A stretch of DNA of 12,019 bases from DASQJL01 sp035689165 (GCA_035689165.1 DASSLZ010000180.1:1-12019), one strand, 5' to 3'. Shown: positions 1-7,417, counted from the first letter of the stretch. Notes: a model not told the origin generated them from the sequence alone. Numbers and translations: made by a program.

Positions 1-1
1 C

Positions 2-247
2 GTTGAGCGCGAAGTGGAACGACGGGCCGTGCGGCAGGCCCAGAGCACCGGCGAGCGCCGGCGAGATGCCCAGCTCGGCCTCGTAGACCGCCGCTCCAGG
101 GTCGTGGGTCAGAACGCCCGTGGCGGGGTCGTACGCTCCCGGCCTACGCCGGGGGCAACGTTGGTGTCCGGCAATGGCTTGGCATCGGCGCGGCGGGGGG
201 AGCCTGTCCAGGGCCGGCCCGGCCGGCTGCCACCCTGTCAGTGTCAT
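2..247 (-). CDS. Partial unrecognised protein, N-terminal part, continues beyond the left edge
   Basis: An open minus-strand frame starts at an ATG at 247-245 and runs off the window, giving about 82 residues. The last 47 or so (from about position 139 leftward, beginning GAYDPATGVLTHDPG) look like real protein: third positions are mostly G or C, composition is balanced, and there is a plausible strand pattern (AVYEAELGI, then FHFALN). The first 35 residues are rich in Pro, Arg and Cys and look much less like protein. The true start may therefore lie elsewhere, or the 5' part may be damaged by a frameshift. No ribosome-binding site is visible before the ATG. The pattern faintly recalls the beta-strands of CBM9/DOMON-like domains, but this is a guess. 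It is divergent from the glycosyltransferase gene, with about 60 bp between the start codons. Confidence 0.35.
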   Translation of the reverse strand, partial: MTLTGWQPAGPALDRLPPPRRCQAIAGHQRCPRRRPGAYDPATGVLTHDPGAAVYEAELGISPALAGALGLPHGPSFHFALN

Positions 248-252
248 GACAG
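235..252. repeat. Small inverted repeat CTGTCA-N6-TGACAG with a TGTCATGACA core
   Basis: The unit TGTCA occurs at 236-240 and 242-246, and its complement TGACA at 247-251. Together they form a perfect 10-bp palindrome (242-251) and an overlapping CTGTCA/TGACAG dyad. The site lies in the divergent intergenic region, over the possible minus-strand ATG and about 50 bp before the candidate -10 box of the glycosyltransferase gene, so it could be an operator. A 10-bp palindrome can arise by chance, and nothing else supports a regulator. Confidence 0.25.
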
Positions 253-300
253 AGAGGCAGCTACGACCGGTATCGCGTGATTCCTGAGAGGCTCTCGCAG

Positions 301-306
301 TATGAT
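301..306 (+). promoter_or_regulatory. Candidate -10 box (TATGAT) of the TMTC-like gene
   Basis: TATGAT matches the TATAAT consensus at five of six positions in an otherwise GC-rich region. No convincing -35 lies 16-18 nt upstream (278-283 reads TGATTC). The box ends 11 nt before the ATG at 318. Transcription would then begin close to that ATG, giving a leaderless or nearly leaderless message. No ribosome-binding site fits the ATG at 309 or 318. Confidence 0.35.
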
Positions 307-308
307 CG

Positions 309-2300
309 ATGACTTCCATGGATCCGGTCTCGAAGAAGCGCAAGATCTCGTCCCCGCCGAGGCGGCGACCCACCGTGCCGGCGGACTCGCGCTACGGGCC
401 ATGGTGGGCCTGGCTCACCGGCATCCTGGTGCTCACCTTCGCCGTCTACCTCCCCAGTCTCGACAATGGCTTCACGAACTGGGATGACGCCAAGTACGTC
501 ACCGAAAACCTGACGCTCGCGCACCCGTCCCTGCACGACATCCTGGTTCGACCCCTGGAAGGGAACTACCACCCGCTGACCGTCCTGTCGCTCGCGTGGA
601 ACTACCGGCTCTCGCAGCTGCACCCCGCGTCCTATCACGGGCTCAACCTTCTTCTCCACCTGGCGAACACCGCCCTGGTCTTCTTCTTCATCCGGAAGCT
701 GGCCGGAGGGCTCTGGGCCCCGGTGGTGACGAGCCTCTTCTTCGGAATCCATCCGATGCACGTCGAATCGGTGGCCTGGATCGCCGAGCGCAAGGACGTG
801 CTCTTCGTCTTCTTCTACCTGGCCGGGCTGATCGCGTATCTCGAATACCGGGATTCCAAGCGCGGGGGATGGCTCGCGGCGACGCTGGCCGCGTGCGTGC
901 TGTCGCTCGCGTCCAAGCCCGCCGCGGTCACCTTCCCGGTGGCGCTGATGCTGGTCGACGCGTACCGCGGCCGCCGCTTCGACACCGCCGCGATCGTCGA
1001 GAAAACCCCCTTCTTCGCCCTGGCGATCGTCGCGGGGCTTCTCACCCTGCACGCCCAGAAAGCCGTGGGCGCCATCGTCGACACGCCCGTGTTCCCGCTC
1101 TTCTCGAGAGTGCTCTTCGCGGCGTACGGAACCGTGTCGTACGTGGTGAAGCTTCTCGTGCCCTTGGGTCTCTCGGCGATCTATCCCTACCCGGTCGGTG
1201 GACGGGTGGGCCCTGAGTTCTACGTCGCGTTCGCCGCGCTCGTCGTCCTTCTGCCGGCCGCGGTCTACCTGTTCCGCCACAACCGGGCCGTCCTGTTCGG
1301 CCTGGCGTTCTTCCTGCTGAACATCGCCCTCGTGCTCCAGTTCGTCACCGTGGGCCACGCCCTGATGGCGGATCGCTATACCTATCTGCCCTACGTCGGG
1401 CTCTTCTTCGCCCTCTCCTACTGGATGGACGCGGGCCCCCCGCCCTGGGCTCCGGGCTCTTCCGTGAAGACGCTCACCGCGGGCCTTCTCCTGCTGCTCG
1501 TTCCGGTCTGCGCCGTTCAGACCTGGAAGCGCTGCGGCGTCTGGAAGGATTCGGCCACCCTCTGGACCGACACGATCCGCCATTATCCGAACCGGATCTA
1601 CGACGCCTACTTCCTGCGCGGTACCTACTACCACCATGCGGTGGGCGATCCCGCCGCCGCGCTGGCCGACTACGACGAAGCCCTGAAATTGAATCCCCGG
1701 GCGGCGTTCGCCCTGGCCAACAAGGGGACGCTCCTCTTCGACCTCGGGCGCGCGGACTCGGCGTACGTCTACCTGGATCGCGCGCTCCAGTTGAAGCCCG
1801 ACCTGGCGGGCGCGCTGAACAACCGCGGCGCCATCAAGGGGCAGCGCGGCGATCTCCCGGGGGCGGTCGCCGATTTTTCGCGGGCGATCGCGTCGGAGCC
1901 GCTATTCCGGGATCCGTACGAGAACCGGGCGGTGGGCTACTACATGGCGGGGCAGTTCGACAAAGCGATCGCCGATACGCGCCGCGCGCTGGAGCTGGAT
2001 CCGGCGAACCCGGAGAACCACGCGCTCTGGGACGCGATCGGCCAGTACGAGCAGAAGCTGCACCGCTACCAGGAGGCCGTGACCGCGCACGACGAGGCGA
2101 TCCGGCGCGCGCCGTACGGCGATCCGCGCATTCCCGGCTACTACCTGAACCGGAGCTTTGCCTACGAGGGCCTGGGGAATCGCGAGGCCGCGATCCGCGA
2201 CGCGCGCCAGGCGGAGCAGCTCGGCGCGACCCTGGCGCCGGGGTATCTGAAGAAGCTGGGAATCGCCGCGGCCCCGGCGGCCCCGCCCGCCGCGCCCTAA
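309..2300 (+). CDS. TMTC-like multi-pass membrane glycosyltransferase with C-terminal TPR repeats
   Basis: This 663-residue protein has a basic cytoplasmic N-terminus, about ten hydrophobic segments between residues 33 and 405, and a soluble TPR region at about 430-640 with helix pairs ending in A-L-x-L-x-P. Hallmarks of bacterial proteins related to eukaryotic TMTC O-mannosyltransferases are present: NWDD (57-60) in the first outer loop, which corresponds to the acidic catalytic motif of GT-C enzymes; NYHPLTVLSLAWNY (86-99); HPMHVESVAWIAERKD (148-163); ADRYTYLPY (354-362); and VWKDSATLW (411-419). By homology it should transfer a sugar from a polyprenyl-phosphate donor to an acceptor outside the membrane, with the TPRs binding protein partners. 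Donor and acceptor are unknown. An in-frame stop at 303-305 limits the start to ATG 309 or ATG 318; 318 fits the -10 box better. The C-terminus is a short Ala/Pro tail. The family call is firm; the reaction is inferred. Confidence 0.9.
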   Translation: MTSMDPVSKKRKISSPPRRRPTVPADSRYGPWWAWLTGILVLTFAVYLPSLDNGFTNWDDAKYVTENLTLAHPSLHDILVRPLEGNYHPLTVLSLAWNYRLSQLHPASYHGLNLLLHLANTALVFFFIRKLAGGLWAPVVTSLFFGIHPMHVESVAWIAERKDVLFVFFYLAGLIAYLEYRDSKRGGWLAATLAACVLSLASKPAAVTFPVALMLVDAYRGRRFDTAAIVEKTPFFALAIVAGLLTLHAQKAVGAIVDTPVFPLFSRVLFAAYGTVSYVVKLLVPLGLSAIYPYPVGGRVGPEFYVAFAALVVLLPAAVYLFRHNRAVLFGLAFFLLNIALVLQFVTVGHALMADRYTYLPYVGLFFALSYWMDAGPPPWAPGSSVKTLTAGLLLLLVPVCAVQTWKRCGVWKDSATLWTDTIRHYPNRIYDAYFLRGTYYHHAVGDPAAALADYDEALKLNPRAAFALANKGTLLFDLGRADSAYVYLDRALQLKPDLAGALNNRGAIKGQRGDLPGAVADFSRAIASEPLFRDPYENRAVGYYMAGQFDKAIADTRRALELDPANPENHALWDAIGQYEQKLHRYQEAVTAHDEAIRRAPYGDPRIPGYYLNRSFAYEGLGNREAAIRDARQAEQLGATLAPGYLKKLGIAAAPAAPPAAP

Positions 2301-2372
2301 GTCTCAAGTTCCGCCCGCCGCCGCCGATCCTTTCCGGGACCTTTCGTCCGTACCGGCCCGGAGCGCGCCGCC

Positions 2373-3239
2373 TTGAAGCTCGTCGCCTGTCCCCAGTGCC
2401 ATGCCCAGTACGACGCCGGCCTCGCAACAGGCCCGACGATCCCGTGCCGCTGTGGCGCGACGTTTCCGTCGGAGCCGCCGCGGGCCAAGGACGCCGCGGT
2501 CACGCGCTGCGCGGCATGCGGCGCCCTGGTAGGCGAGAGGGAACGGGTCTGCTCCTATTGCGGCGCCGAAGTCGTCCGGCGTCCGGCGGGCTCGGGGCCG
2601 GTCTGTCCCGAGTGCTACGCGCAGAATCCGGAGTCGGCGCGCTACTGCGTCGCCTGCGGGGTGGCCCTCCTCCCGCAGCCGGTGCGGGCCGCCGCCGGCG
2701 CGCTGCCCTGTCCGGTCTGCACGGGGTCGACGCTCGCGGCGCGAAACCTGGGCGGGATCTGGGTCGAGGAATGCCCCTCCTGCCTGGGCCTCTGGACGCC
2801 GGGCGACGTGATCGACCGGCTGATCGACCGGATCCGCGAGCGGCTCGCACAGGACGGCGCCTCCGTGATGGCGCGCCACGAGCGGCGCTCGAAGTGGCGG
2901 CCCGAGTTCACCTATCGGAAGTGCCCGGAGTGCGGCGTGATGATGCAGCGGCGGAATTTCGGCCGCCGCTCCGGCGTGGTTCTCGACTGGTGCGCCAGCC
3001 ACGGCACCTGGCTCGACGCCCATGAGCTGGAGGACGTCGCGTCGTTCGTGATCGATGGGGGGCTTCGCGGCGCGGATCCGGCGCAGGGCGACGTGTCGCT
3101 CGCCGCGGATCCCAAGCGCGTCGCGGCCGTCGCCGCCGCGGAGACGATCCTCGCGAAGGAGCGGATGAAGGCCGAGCGCCGGGAGCGTCCGATCAGCCTT
3201 GGAGACCTGTTCACGCTGCTCTTGCGCCAGCGCCTGTAG
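2373..3239 (+). CDS. Multi-zinc-ribbon protein with two zf-TFIIB-type modules, partner of the SPFH gene
   Basis: This 288-residue soluble protein contains five Cys-rich modules: C6/C9 with C25/C27 (unusual CxC second half); C46/C49 with C60/C63; C78/C81 with C92/C95; C113/C116 with C134/C137; and C184/C187 with C207/H210. The last two resemble zf-TFIIB (COG3809-type) ribbons, with the typical G-x-W/L-W turn after the second knuckle and G-x-W-L-D-x-x-E-L at 211-219. After residue 230 there is an Ala-rich, then basic, helical tail. The start is a TTG with GGAG at 2360-2363, nine bases upstream; no upstream in-frame ATG fits and the MKLVACPQC beginning is typical. It sits 72 bp after the glycosyltransferase and 48 bp before the SPFH gene. 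SPFH proteins of the YdjI type often carry a zinc ribbon or have one encoded next door, so a structural or adaptor role in a membrane-associated complex is likely. No enzymatic motif is seen. Confidence 0.88.
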   Translation: MKLVACPQCHAQYDAGLATGPTIPCRCGATFPSEPPRAKDAAVTRCAACGALVGERERVCSYCGAEVVRRPAGSGPVCPECYAQNPESARYCVACGVALLPQPVRAAAGALPCPVCTGSTLAARNLGGIWVEECPSCLGLWTPGDVIDRLIDRIRERLAQDGASVMARHERRSKWRPEFTYRKCPECGVMMQRRNFGRRSGVVLDWCASHGTWLDAHELEDVASFVIDGGLRGADPAQGDVSLAADPKRVAAVAAAETILAKERMKAERRERPISLGDLFTLLLRQRL

Positions 3240-3241
3240 AA

Positions 3242-3267
3242 CGCCGGGCGCCGGCGTGGCGCCGGCG
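3242..3267 (+). other. GC-rich intercistronic hairpin between the zinc-ribbon and SPFH genes
   Basis: GGCGCC (3247-3252) and GGCGCC (3258-3263) pair across the 5-nt loop GGCGT. The stem extends by four more pairs (3242-3245 with 3264-3267) past one bulged G at 3246. It begins two bases after the TAG stop of the zinc-ribbon gene and ends just before the SPFH ribosome-binding site. No T-run follows, so it is not a canonical intrinsic terminator. It could stabilise the upstream mRNA 3' end or set the expression ratio of the pair. Confidence 0.35.
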
Positions 3268-3287
3268 GCCATGAACGAGGAGGAACG

Positions 3288-4376
3288 ATGGGGATCGTGG
3301 AGAAGCTGCGCGGCGAGCTGGTCGACATCATCGAGTGGGTCGACGACTCGCGGAACACGCTGGTCTGGAGATTTCCGCGGTACCACAACCAGATCAAGAA
3401 CGGCGCCCGCCTGATCGTTCGGCCCGGCCAGTCGGCCGTCGTCGTCGAGCAGGGGCGCGTCGCCGACGTGTTCGGCCCCGGCACCTACGAGCTCACGATG
3501 AAGAATCTCCCGCTCCTGAGCACGCTGCGCGGCTGGAAGTACGGTTTCGACAGCCCCTTCAAGGCGGAGGTCTACTTCGTCGCCACGCGCCAGATCACGG
3601 AGCTCAAGTGGGGGACCCCCAACCCGGTCATCCTGCGCGATCCATCGCTCGGGCCGCTTCGCGTGCGGGCCTTCGGCACCTACACCCTCCGGGCGGCCAA
3701 GCCCGAGGCGCTGCTCGCGGAGCTGGTCGGCACCGACGGGTCGTTCCAGGCCGACGAGATCGACGTGCTCCTCCGCTCCCTCATCGCGACCGCCTTCGCC
3801 GATCTGATCGCGACCACCCAGATCGCGATCGCGGATCTCTCGGCCAGCTACCTGCGCCTCTCCGAGGAGCTCCGGAAGCGCGTGCTCGCGAAGATCGATC
3901 AGGAATACGGCCTGGATATCCCGCAGCTCTACATCGTGAACGTTTCCGTTCCCGACTCGGTGGAGCAGGCAATGGACGCGCGTTCGGGCATGGAGGTGAT
4001 CGGCGACGTGGAGCGGTATCAGCGCTACCAGGTCGGCGCCGCCACGCCGCTCGCGGCCGCGAACCCTTCGGGCGGGCTGGCCGGAGCGGGCGTGGGACTG
4101 GGAATGGGCCTCTCCTACGCCGGCGCCGCGGCGTCACGGCCTGTGAACGCCCCGGTCATTCCCCCCGTGCCGCTGGCCGACGCCGTCTGGCACGTCGCGA
4201 CCGCCGGAACGGCGTCCGGCCCCTTCACGCTCGAGCAGATCCGCCAGGGAATGGCCGAGGGAAAGGTGACGCCGCAGAGCCATGTCTGGACGGCGGGGAT
4301 GAGCGCGTGGGCGCCGATCGCGTCGGTGCCGGCATTGGCCGCGCTCTTGACGCCGCCACCGCCGCCGCGGGGATGA
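3288..4376 (+). CDS. SPFH-domain protein (YdjI / virion-core-like) with C-terminal GYF_2 domain
   Basis: This 362-residue protein has an N-terminal SPFH/band-7-like region at about 25-230. It contains the signature of the YdjI-like group: WRFPRYHNQIKNGARLIVRPGQSAVVV spans 27-53, then VADVFGPGTYEL (58-69), LKWGTPNPV (106-114), and a helical region with EYGLDIPQLYIVNVSVPD at 206-223. A Gly/Ala-rich linker (250-285) leads to a GYF_2 domain at about 299-352, with WHVATAGTASGPFTLEQIR at 301-319 and the VWTAGMSAWAPI motif at 333-344. There is no transmembrane helix, so it probably assembles on the inner face of the membrane. AGGAGG at 3278-3283 supports the ATG. In Bacillus the relative YdjI works with the PspA-type stress protein YdjF; here the neighbour is the zinc-ribbon gene and no PspA is present. 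GYF_2 domains bind proline-rich peptides or partner proteins. Domain calls are firm; the membrane-stress or scaffold role is inferred. Confidence 0.9.
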   Translation: MGIVEKLRGELVDIIEWVDDSRNTLVWRFPRYHNQIKNGARLIVRPGQSAVVVEQGRVADVFGPGTYELTMKNLPLLSTLRGWKYGFDSPFKAEVYFVATRQITELKWGTPNPVILRDPSLGPLRVRAFGTYTLRAAKPEALLAELVGTDGSFQADEIDVLLRSLIATAFADLIATTQIAIADLSASYLRLSEELRKRVLAKIDQEYGLDIPQLYIVNVSVPDSVEQAMDARSGMEVIGDVERYQRYQVGAATPLAAANPSGGLAGAGVGLGMGLSYAGAAASRPVNAPVIPPVPLADAVWHVATAGTASGPFTLEQIRQGMAEGKVTPQSHVWTAGMSAWAPIASVPALAALLTPPPPPRG

Positions 4377-4460
4377 GTTCCGAAGCAAGCATCGGATAGC
4401 CGGGTCGGTCGCCGGACCTCACGATCGTGGTCGACGTTCACCCGATCGAAGGAGGATCCG

Positions 4461-4940
4461 ATGACCGACCCGCTGCGCTTCCGCGTCACGCCGCTTCCCG
4501 CCGAGGAGTTCGCGCCCCTCTTCCGCTTGAGCGATTCCGAGCTCGCGTCCCGAGGCATGCTCCGGATGGTCGCCGATTCGAAACCGGGCTTTCCCTGCCG
4601 CGTGAGCCTGGAGGATGCCGAGGTGGGGGAGAGCGTGATCCTGCTCCCGTATGTGCATCATCGAACGGAGAGTCCCTACCGGGCATCGGGTCCCATCTTC
4701 GTCCGGGAAGGGGCCGCGACGGCAGCGCCGGCCGTTGGGGAAGTCCCCGAAGCCGTGCGAACCAGGCTTCTATCGGTGCGCGCCTACGACGCGGAAGGGA
4801 TGATGGTGCGGTCGGAGGTCGCGGAGGGCAGCGCCCTGGCCGATTGTGCGAGGCGCCACTTCGCCGACCCGTCGGTGGCCACCCTCCACGTCCACAACGC
4901 GAAGGCGGGGTGCTACAGCTGCCGGATCGAGCGGGCCTGA
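4461..4940 (+). CDS. DUF1203 family protein
   Basis: This 159-residue soluble protein matches the DUF1203 pattern: an N-terminal F-R-V-x-x-L followed by an R-x-x-A-D-S-K-P-G-F-P-C-R-V-S-L-E-D-A segment around residues 35-53, an L-L-P-Y-x-H-H central motif (61-67), S-P-Y-x-A-S-G-P-I-F-V-R (71-82), and a conserved end H-V-H-N-A-K-A-G-C-Y-S-C (143-154). The biochemical function of the family is not known. The His, Cys and Arg residues could bind a metal or a small ligand, but this is not shown. AGGAGG at 4450-4455, five bases before the ATG, fixes the start. An 84-bp gap separates it from the SPFH gene; it may be read from the same transcript or its own. Its stop is 4 bp from the stop of the convergent kinase gene. 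Confidence 0.88.
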   Translation: MTDPLRFRVTPLPAEEFAPLFRLSDSELASRGMLRMVADSKPGFPCRVSLEDAEVGESVILLPYVHHRTESPYRASGPIFVREGAATAAPAVGEVPEAVRTRLLSVRAYDAEGMMVRSEVAEGSALADCARRHFADPSVATLHVHNAKAGCYSCRIERA

Positions 4941-4944
4941 TCCT

Positions 4945-7347
4945 TCACGCGAGGCCGATCTTCTTCATGAGCGGTTTCCACCGGGGGTCCCCGTGCAGGC
5001 GCCGGAACAGGGGCTCGCTTCCGATCGAGGCCATCCCGGTGTCCCGCTCCTGATAGGCACGCTCCAGCCAGGCGAACGTGCCGTCCACGTCCTCCTGCAC
5101 CGCGTGGATCGCGGCGACCTGGTAGGGGGAGTCCACGGCGTGCCTTTCCTCGAGCTGCCGGAGCGCCTCGTCCGACTCCGCTTTCCGGCCGGCGAGCTGG
5201 TGCACGTAGGCAATCGCCGTGAGTCGGGCCCACTCCGCGCCCTCTCGCTGGGCCTCCGCCAGCGCCTCCTCGAACCGGCCCATTTCGGCCAAGACGATGC
5301 CCAGCCCGTGGCGGCCGCCGACGCGATTCGGAGAAAGCTCCAATGCCTTGCGCAGGTAGCGCTCGGCATCGGGCAACCGCCCCATGTTGCGGTAGACGAA
5401 CGCAAGGGAGCTGTACGAGGCGGCGCTCAGCGGGTCCTGCTGAAGGGCTCGAAGGTGCATGGCCTCCGCCGCGTCGAGCCGTCCGAGAATCCCGGCCAGG
5501 GCCCCTGCCGCGCCGAGCGCGGCGGGACTGCCGGGAGCAAGCTGCAGCGCGCGCCGGCTCGATTCTTCCGCCGCCCGGAAATCCCAGTCGTACATCCGCT
5601 GGATGGCGCTGAGCCGCACGTGGGCCTCGGGTAGGTCGGGTGCCAGCTCCAGGGCCTTGCTCGCCGCCTCTCGGGCCTTGCGATAGGCGTCGTTGACGGG
5701 CTCCCAGCCATAGCCGCCGCTCAGCGCGTGGGCTCGTGAAAGCTCCGTCCAGGCCAGCGCATGCTTGGGGTCCTTCGACAGCGCTTCATTCAGGTACTCG
5801 ATCGCCTTGCTGTTGTCCTCCCGGTTCATCCGATCGATCAGGTACTTTCCTTGAAGGTAGAGACGATGCGCCTCGGGATTGTCCCCGTGCCCTTTCGCCG
5901 CGGCGGCCACGTCGGCCTGGGCCAGGCCGCTCGCCTTGGAATCGGGCTCCTCGCCGAGCAGGGTGGTGCGCAGCTCCTTGACGACCGACTGAGCGATGTC
6001 GTCCTGCACCGCGAAGATGTCATCGAGCGAGCGGTCGTAGGTCTCCGACCAGAGCTGCACGCGGTCCGAGGCGTGGATCAGCTGCACCGAGATCCGCACC
6101 CGGTTGCCCGCCTTGCGCACGCTCCCGTCGAGGAGCGTCGCCACGTTCAGCTTCTGGCCGATCACCGCGAGGTCCTCGTTCTTCCCCTTGAACTGAAAGG
6201 ACGAGGCGCGCGCGGCCACGCGAAGCCCCCGAACCTTGGTGAGCACGTTGAGCAGCTCGTCGGCGAGACCGTCCGAGAAATACTCGTCCTCTTCGCCCCG
6301 GCTCCGGTTCACGAAGGGGAGCACGGCGATCGACGGAGCATCCCGAGGCGGCGCCGACACCGAAGAGGAAGGGGTCGTGAAGGACCGGGACGAAGGCGGC
6401 GCCGGCGGCGGCGAGGGTAGCGGCGGCGGGGTCGCGGGACCGGCCGGCGCGCTTCCCGGAGCCGCCAGGCCCAGCGCGCGCTCGGCCTCGCGCTGGACGT
6501 AGCGAAGCTCGTTGTACACGTCGCGCGCGGTCTGGATGCGATCCCGCGCGTTCTTCTCCAGGCACCGCGTGATGATCCGGTCGAGATCCCGAGGCACGTC
6601 GCCCCGCAACGAGAGCACCGGGACCGGAACGTCGCGGAGGATGGCCGAGCTCACGTCCGCCGGCGTCGGGCCGGTGAACGGCCTCCGTCCCGTCGCGAGC
6701 TCGTAGAGGATGATGCCGAGCGAGAAGAGGTCCGACCGGGCGTCCACGGCCTCGGCGCGGACCTGCTCGGGCGCCATGTACGGGACGGTGCCGAGGACCT
6801 GGCCGTGGCCCGAGATCGGCGACTCGGCCGTCGCGCCGATGGTGGCGCCCTCGCCGCCCAGGTCCCCCTGGCTCATCTTGGCGAGGCCGAAGTCCAGCAC
6901 CTTGACCCACCCGTCGTGCGTCACCATCACGTTCCCCGGCTTCAGGTCGCGGTGGATCACGCCGCGCTCGTGCGCGGCGGCCAGCGCGCTCGTGAGCGGA
7001 ATCGCGAGGTCCAGGACGCGCGCGAGCGGAAGACCGCCCGGGGCGATCAGGTGGTCCAGGGTGCGTCCCTCGACCAGCTCCATGGTGAGGAAGCGGACGC
7101 CGCGCTCGTCTTCCACGGAGTAGAGCGTCACGATATTCGGATGATTGAGCCCCGCGACGGTTCGGGCCTCGCGCTCGAAGCGCGCGAGGCGATCCGCGGA
7201 GGAGGCGACCGCTTCGGGAAGTACCTTCACGGCGACCGCGCGCCCCAGCCGCGTGTCGCGCGCGCGGTAGACCTCGCCCATGCCCCCGGCGCCGAGGGGC
7301 GAAAGGATCTCGTACGATCCGAGGCGGGTTCCGGTGGCGATGGGCAT
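4945..7347 (-). CDS. Cytosolic Ser/Thr protein kinase with TolB-like domain and TPR repeats
   Basis: This 800-residue protein starts MPIATGTRLGSYEI. The kinase domain at about 12-285 is complete: Gly loop GAGGMGEVY (19-27), Lys41 in VAVKVL, helix-C Glu60, HRDLKPGN (132-139), DFG (152-154), APE (192-194). A Pro/Ser-rich linker (296-337) leads to a TolB-N/adenylate-cyclase-associated type domain at about 338-462 (SIAVLPFVNRS, FSDGLADELLNVL, LDGSVRKAGNRVRI), then TPR-like helices at about 490-760. No signal peptide or transmembrane helix is seen, so the whole protein should be cytosolic. The frame stays open upstream to 7959, but that stretch is antisense-like sequence inside the radical SAM gene, and kinase homology starts at 7347. 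A TAGACT box lies 8 nt upstream. It follows the radical SAM gene by 70 bp, so it may share that operon as well as having its own promoter. Substrates are unknown. Confidence 0.93.
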   Translation of the reverse strand: MPIATGTRLGSYEILSPLGAGGMGEVYRARDTRLGRAVAVKVLPEAVASSADRLARFEREARTVAGLNHPNIVTLYSVEDERGVRFLTMELVEGRTLDHLIAPGGLPLARVLDLAIPLTSALAAAHERGVIHRDLKPGNVMVTHDGWVKVLDFGLAKMSQGDLGGEGATIGATAESPISGHGQVLGTVPYMAPEQVRAEAVDARSDLFSLGIILYELATGRRPFTGPTPADVSSAILRDVPVPVLSLRGDVPRDLDRIITRCLEKNARDRIQTARDVYNELRYVQREAERALGLAAPGSAPAGPATPPPLPSPPPAPPSSRSFTTPSSSVSAPPRDAPSIAVLPFVNRSRGEEDEYFSDGLADELLNVLTKVRGLRVAARASSFQFKGKNEDLAVIGQKLNVATLLDGSVRKAGNRVRISVQLIHASDRVQLWSETYDRSLDDIFAVQDDIAQSVVKELRTTLLGEEPDSKASGLAQADVAAAAKGHGDNPEAHRLYLQGKYLIDRMNREDNSKAIEYLNEALSKDPKHALAWTELSRAHALSGGYGWEPVNDAYRKAREAASKALELAPDLPEAHVRLSAIQRMYDWDFRAAEESSRRALQLAPGSPAALGAAGALAGILGRLDAAEAMHLRALQQDPLSAASYSSLAFVYRNMGRLPDAERYLRKALELSPNRVGGRHGLGIVLAEMGRFEEALAEAQREGAEWARLTAIAYVHQLAGRKAESDEALRQLEERHAVDSPYQVAAIHAVQEDVDGTFAWLERAYQERDTGMASIGSEPLFRRLHGDPRWKPLMKKIGLA

Positions 7348-7355
7348 GGCGGAAG

Positions 7356-7384
7356 AGTCTAGCCCTTCGCCGCGGGATTGGAAA
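7356..7384 (-). promoter_or_regulatory. Candidate promoter of the TolB-domain kinase gene (TTTCCA-N17-TAGACT)
   Basis: On the minus strand, TTTCCA (7384-7379) and TAGACT (7361-7356) are 17 nt apart, each matching four of six consensus bases. The -10 box ends 8 nt before the ATG at 7347, so initiation would fall at or next to the start codon. It lies in the 70-bp gap after the radical SAM stop. No good ribosome-binding site is visible there. Confidence 0.3.
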
Positions 7385-7417
7385 CGGGCGCAGCGCGCCA
7401 CGGCACGACGGTCGCCT

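Noticed and set aside
211..229. GC-rich inverted repeat (GCCGG/CCGGC) possibly acting as a terminator
   Set aside because: No T-run follows on either strand, and such repeats are frequent in GC-rich sequence.
302..487. A 61-residue frame starting at the ATG at 302
   Set aside because: A GAGAGG lies at a fair distance upstream, but the frame lies inside the TMTC-like gene and has no protein-like features.
261..1637. A 458-residue open frame on the minus strand
   Set aside because: It is antisense to the TMTC-like gene. Its composition is highly charged and repetitive, and it has no recognisable motif.
4420..4429. Perfect palindrome CACGATCGTG upstream of the DUF1203 gene
   Set aside because: It is a single 10-bp site with no promoter elements nearby and no second copy seen; chance is enough to explain it.
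7348..7417. Possible precursor peptide gene next to the radical SAM enzyme
   Set aside because: The 70-bp gap holds no start codon with a useful reading frame, only a candidate promoter for the downstream kinase.
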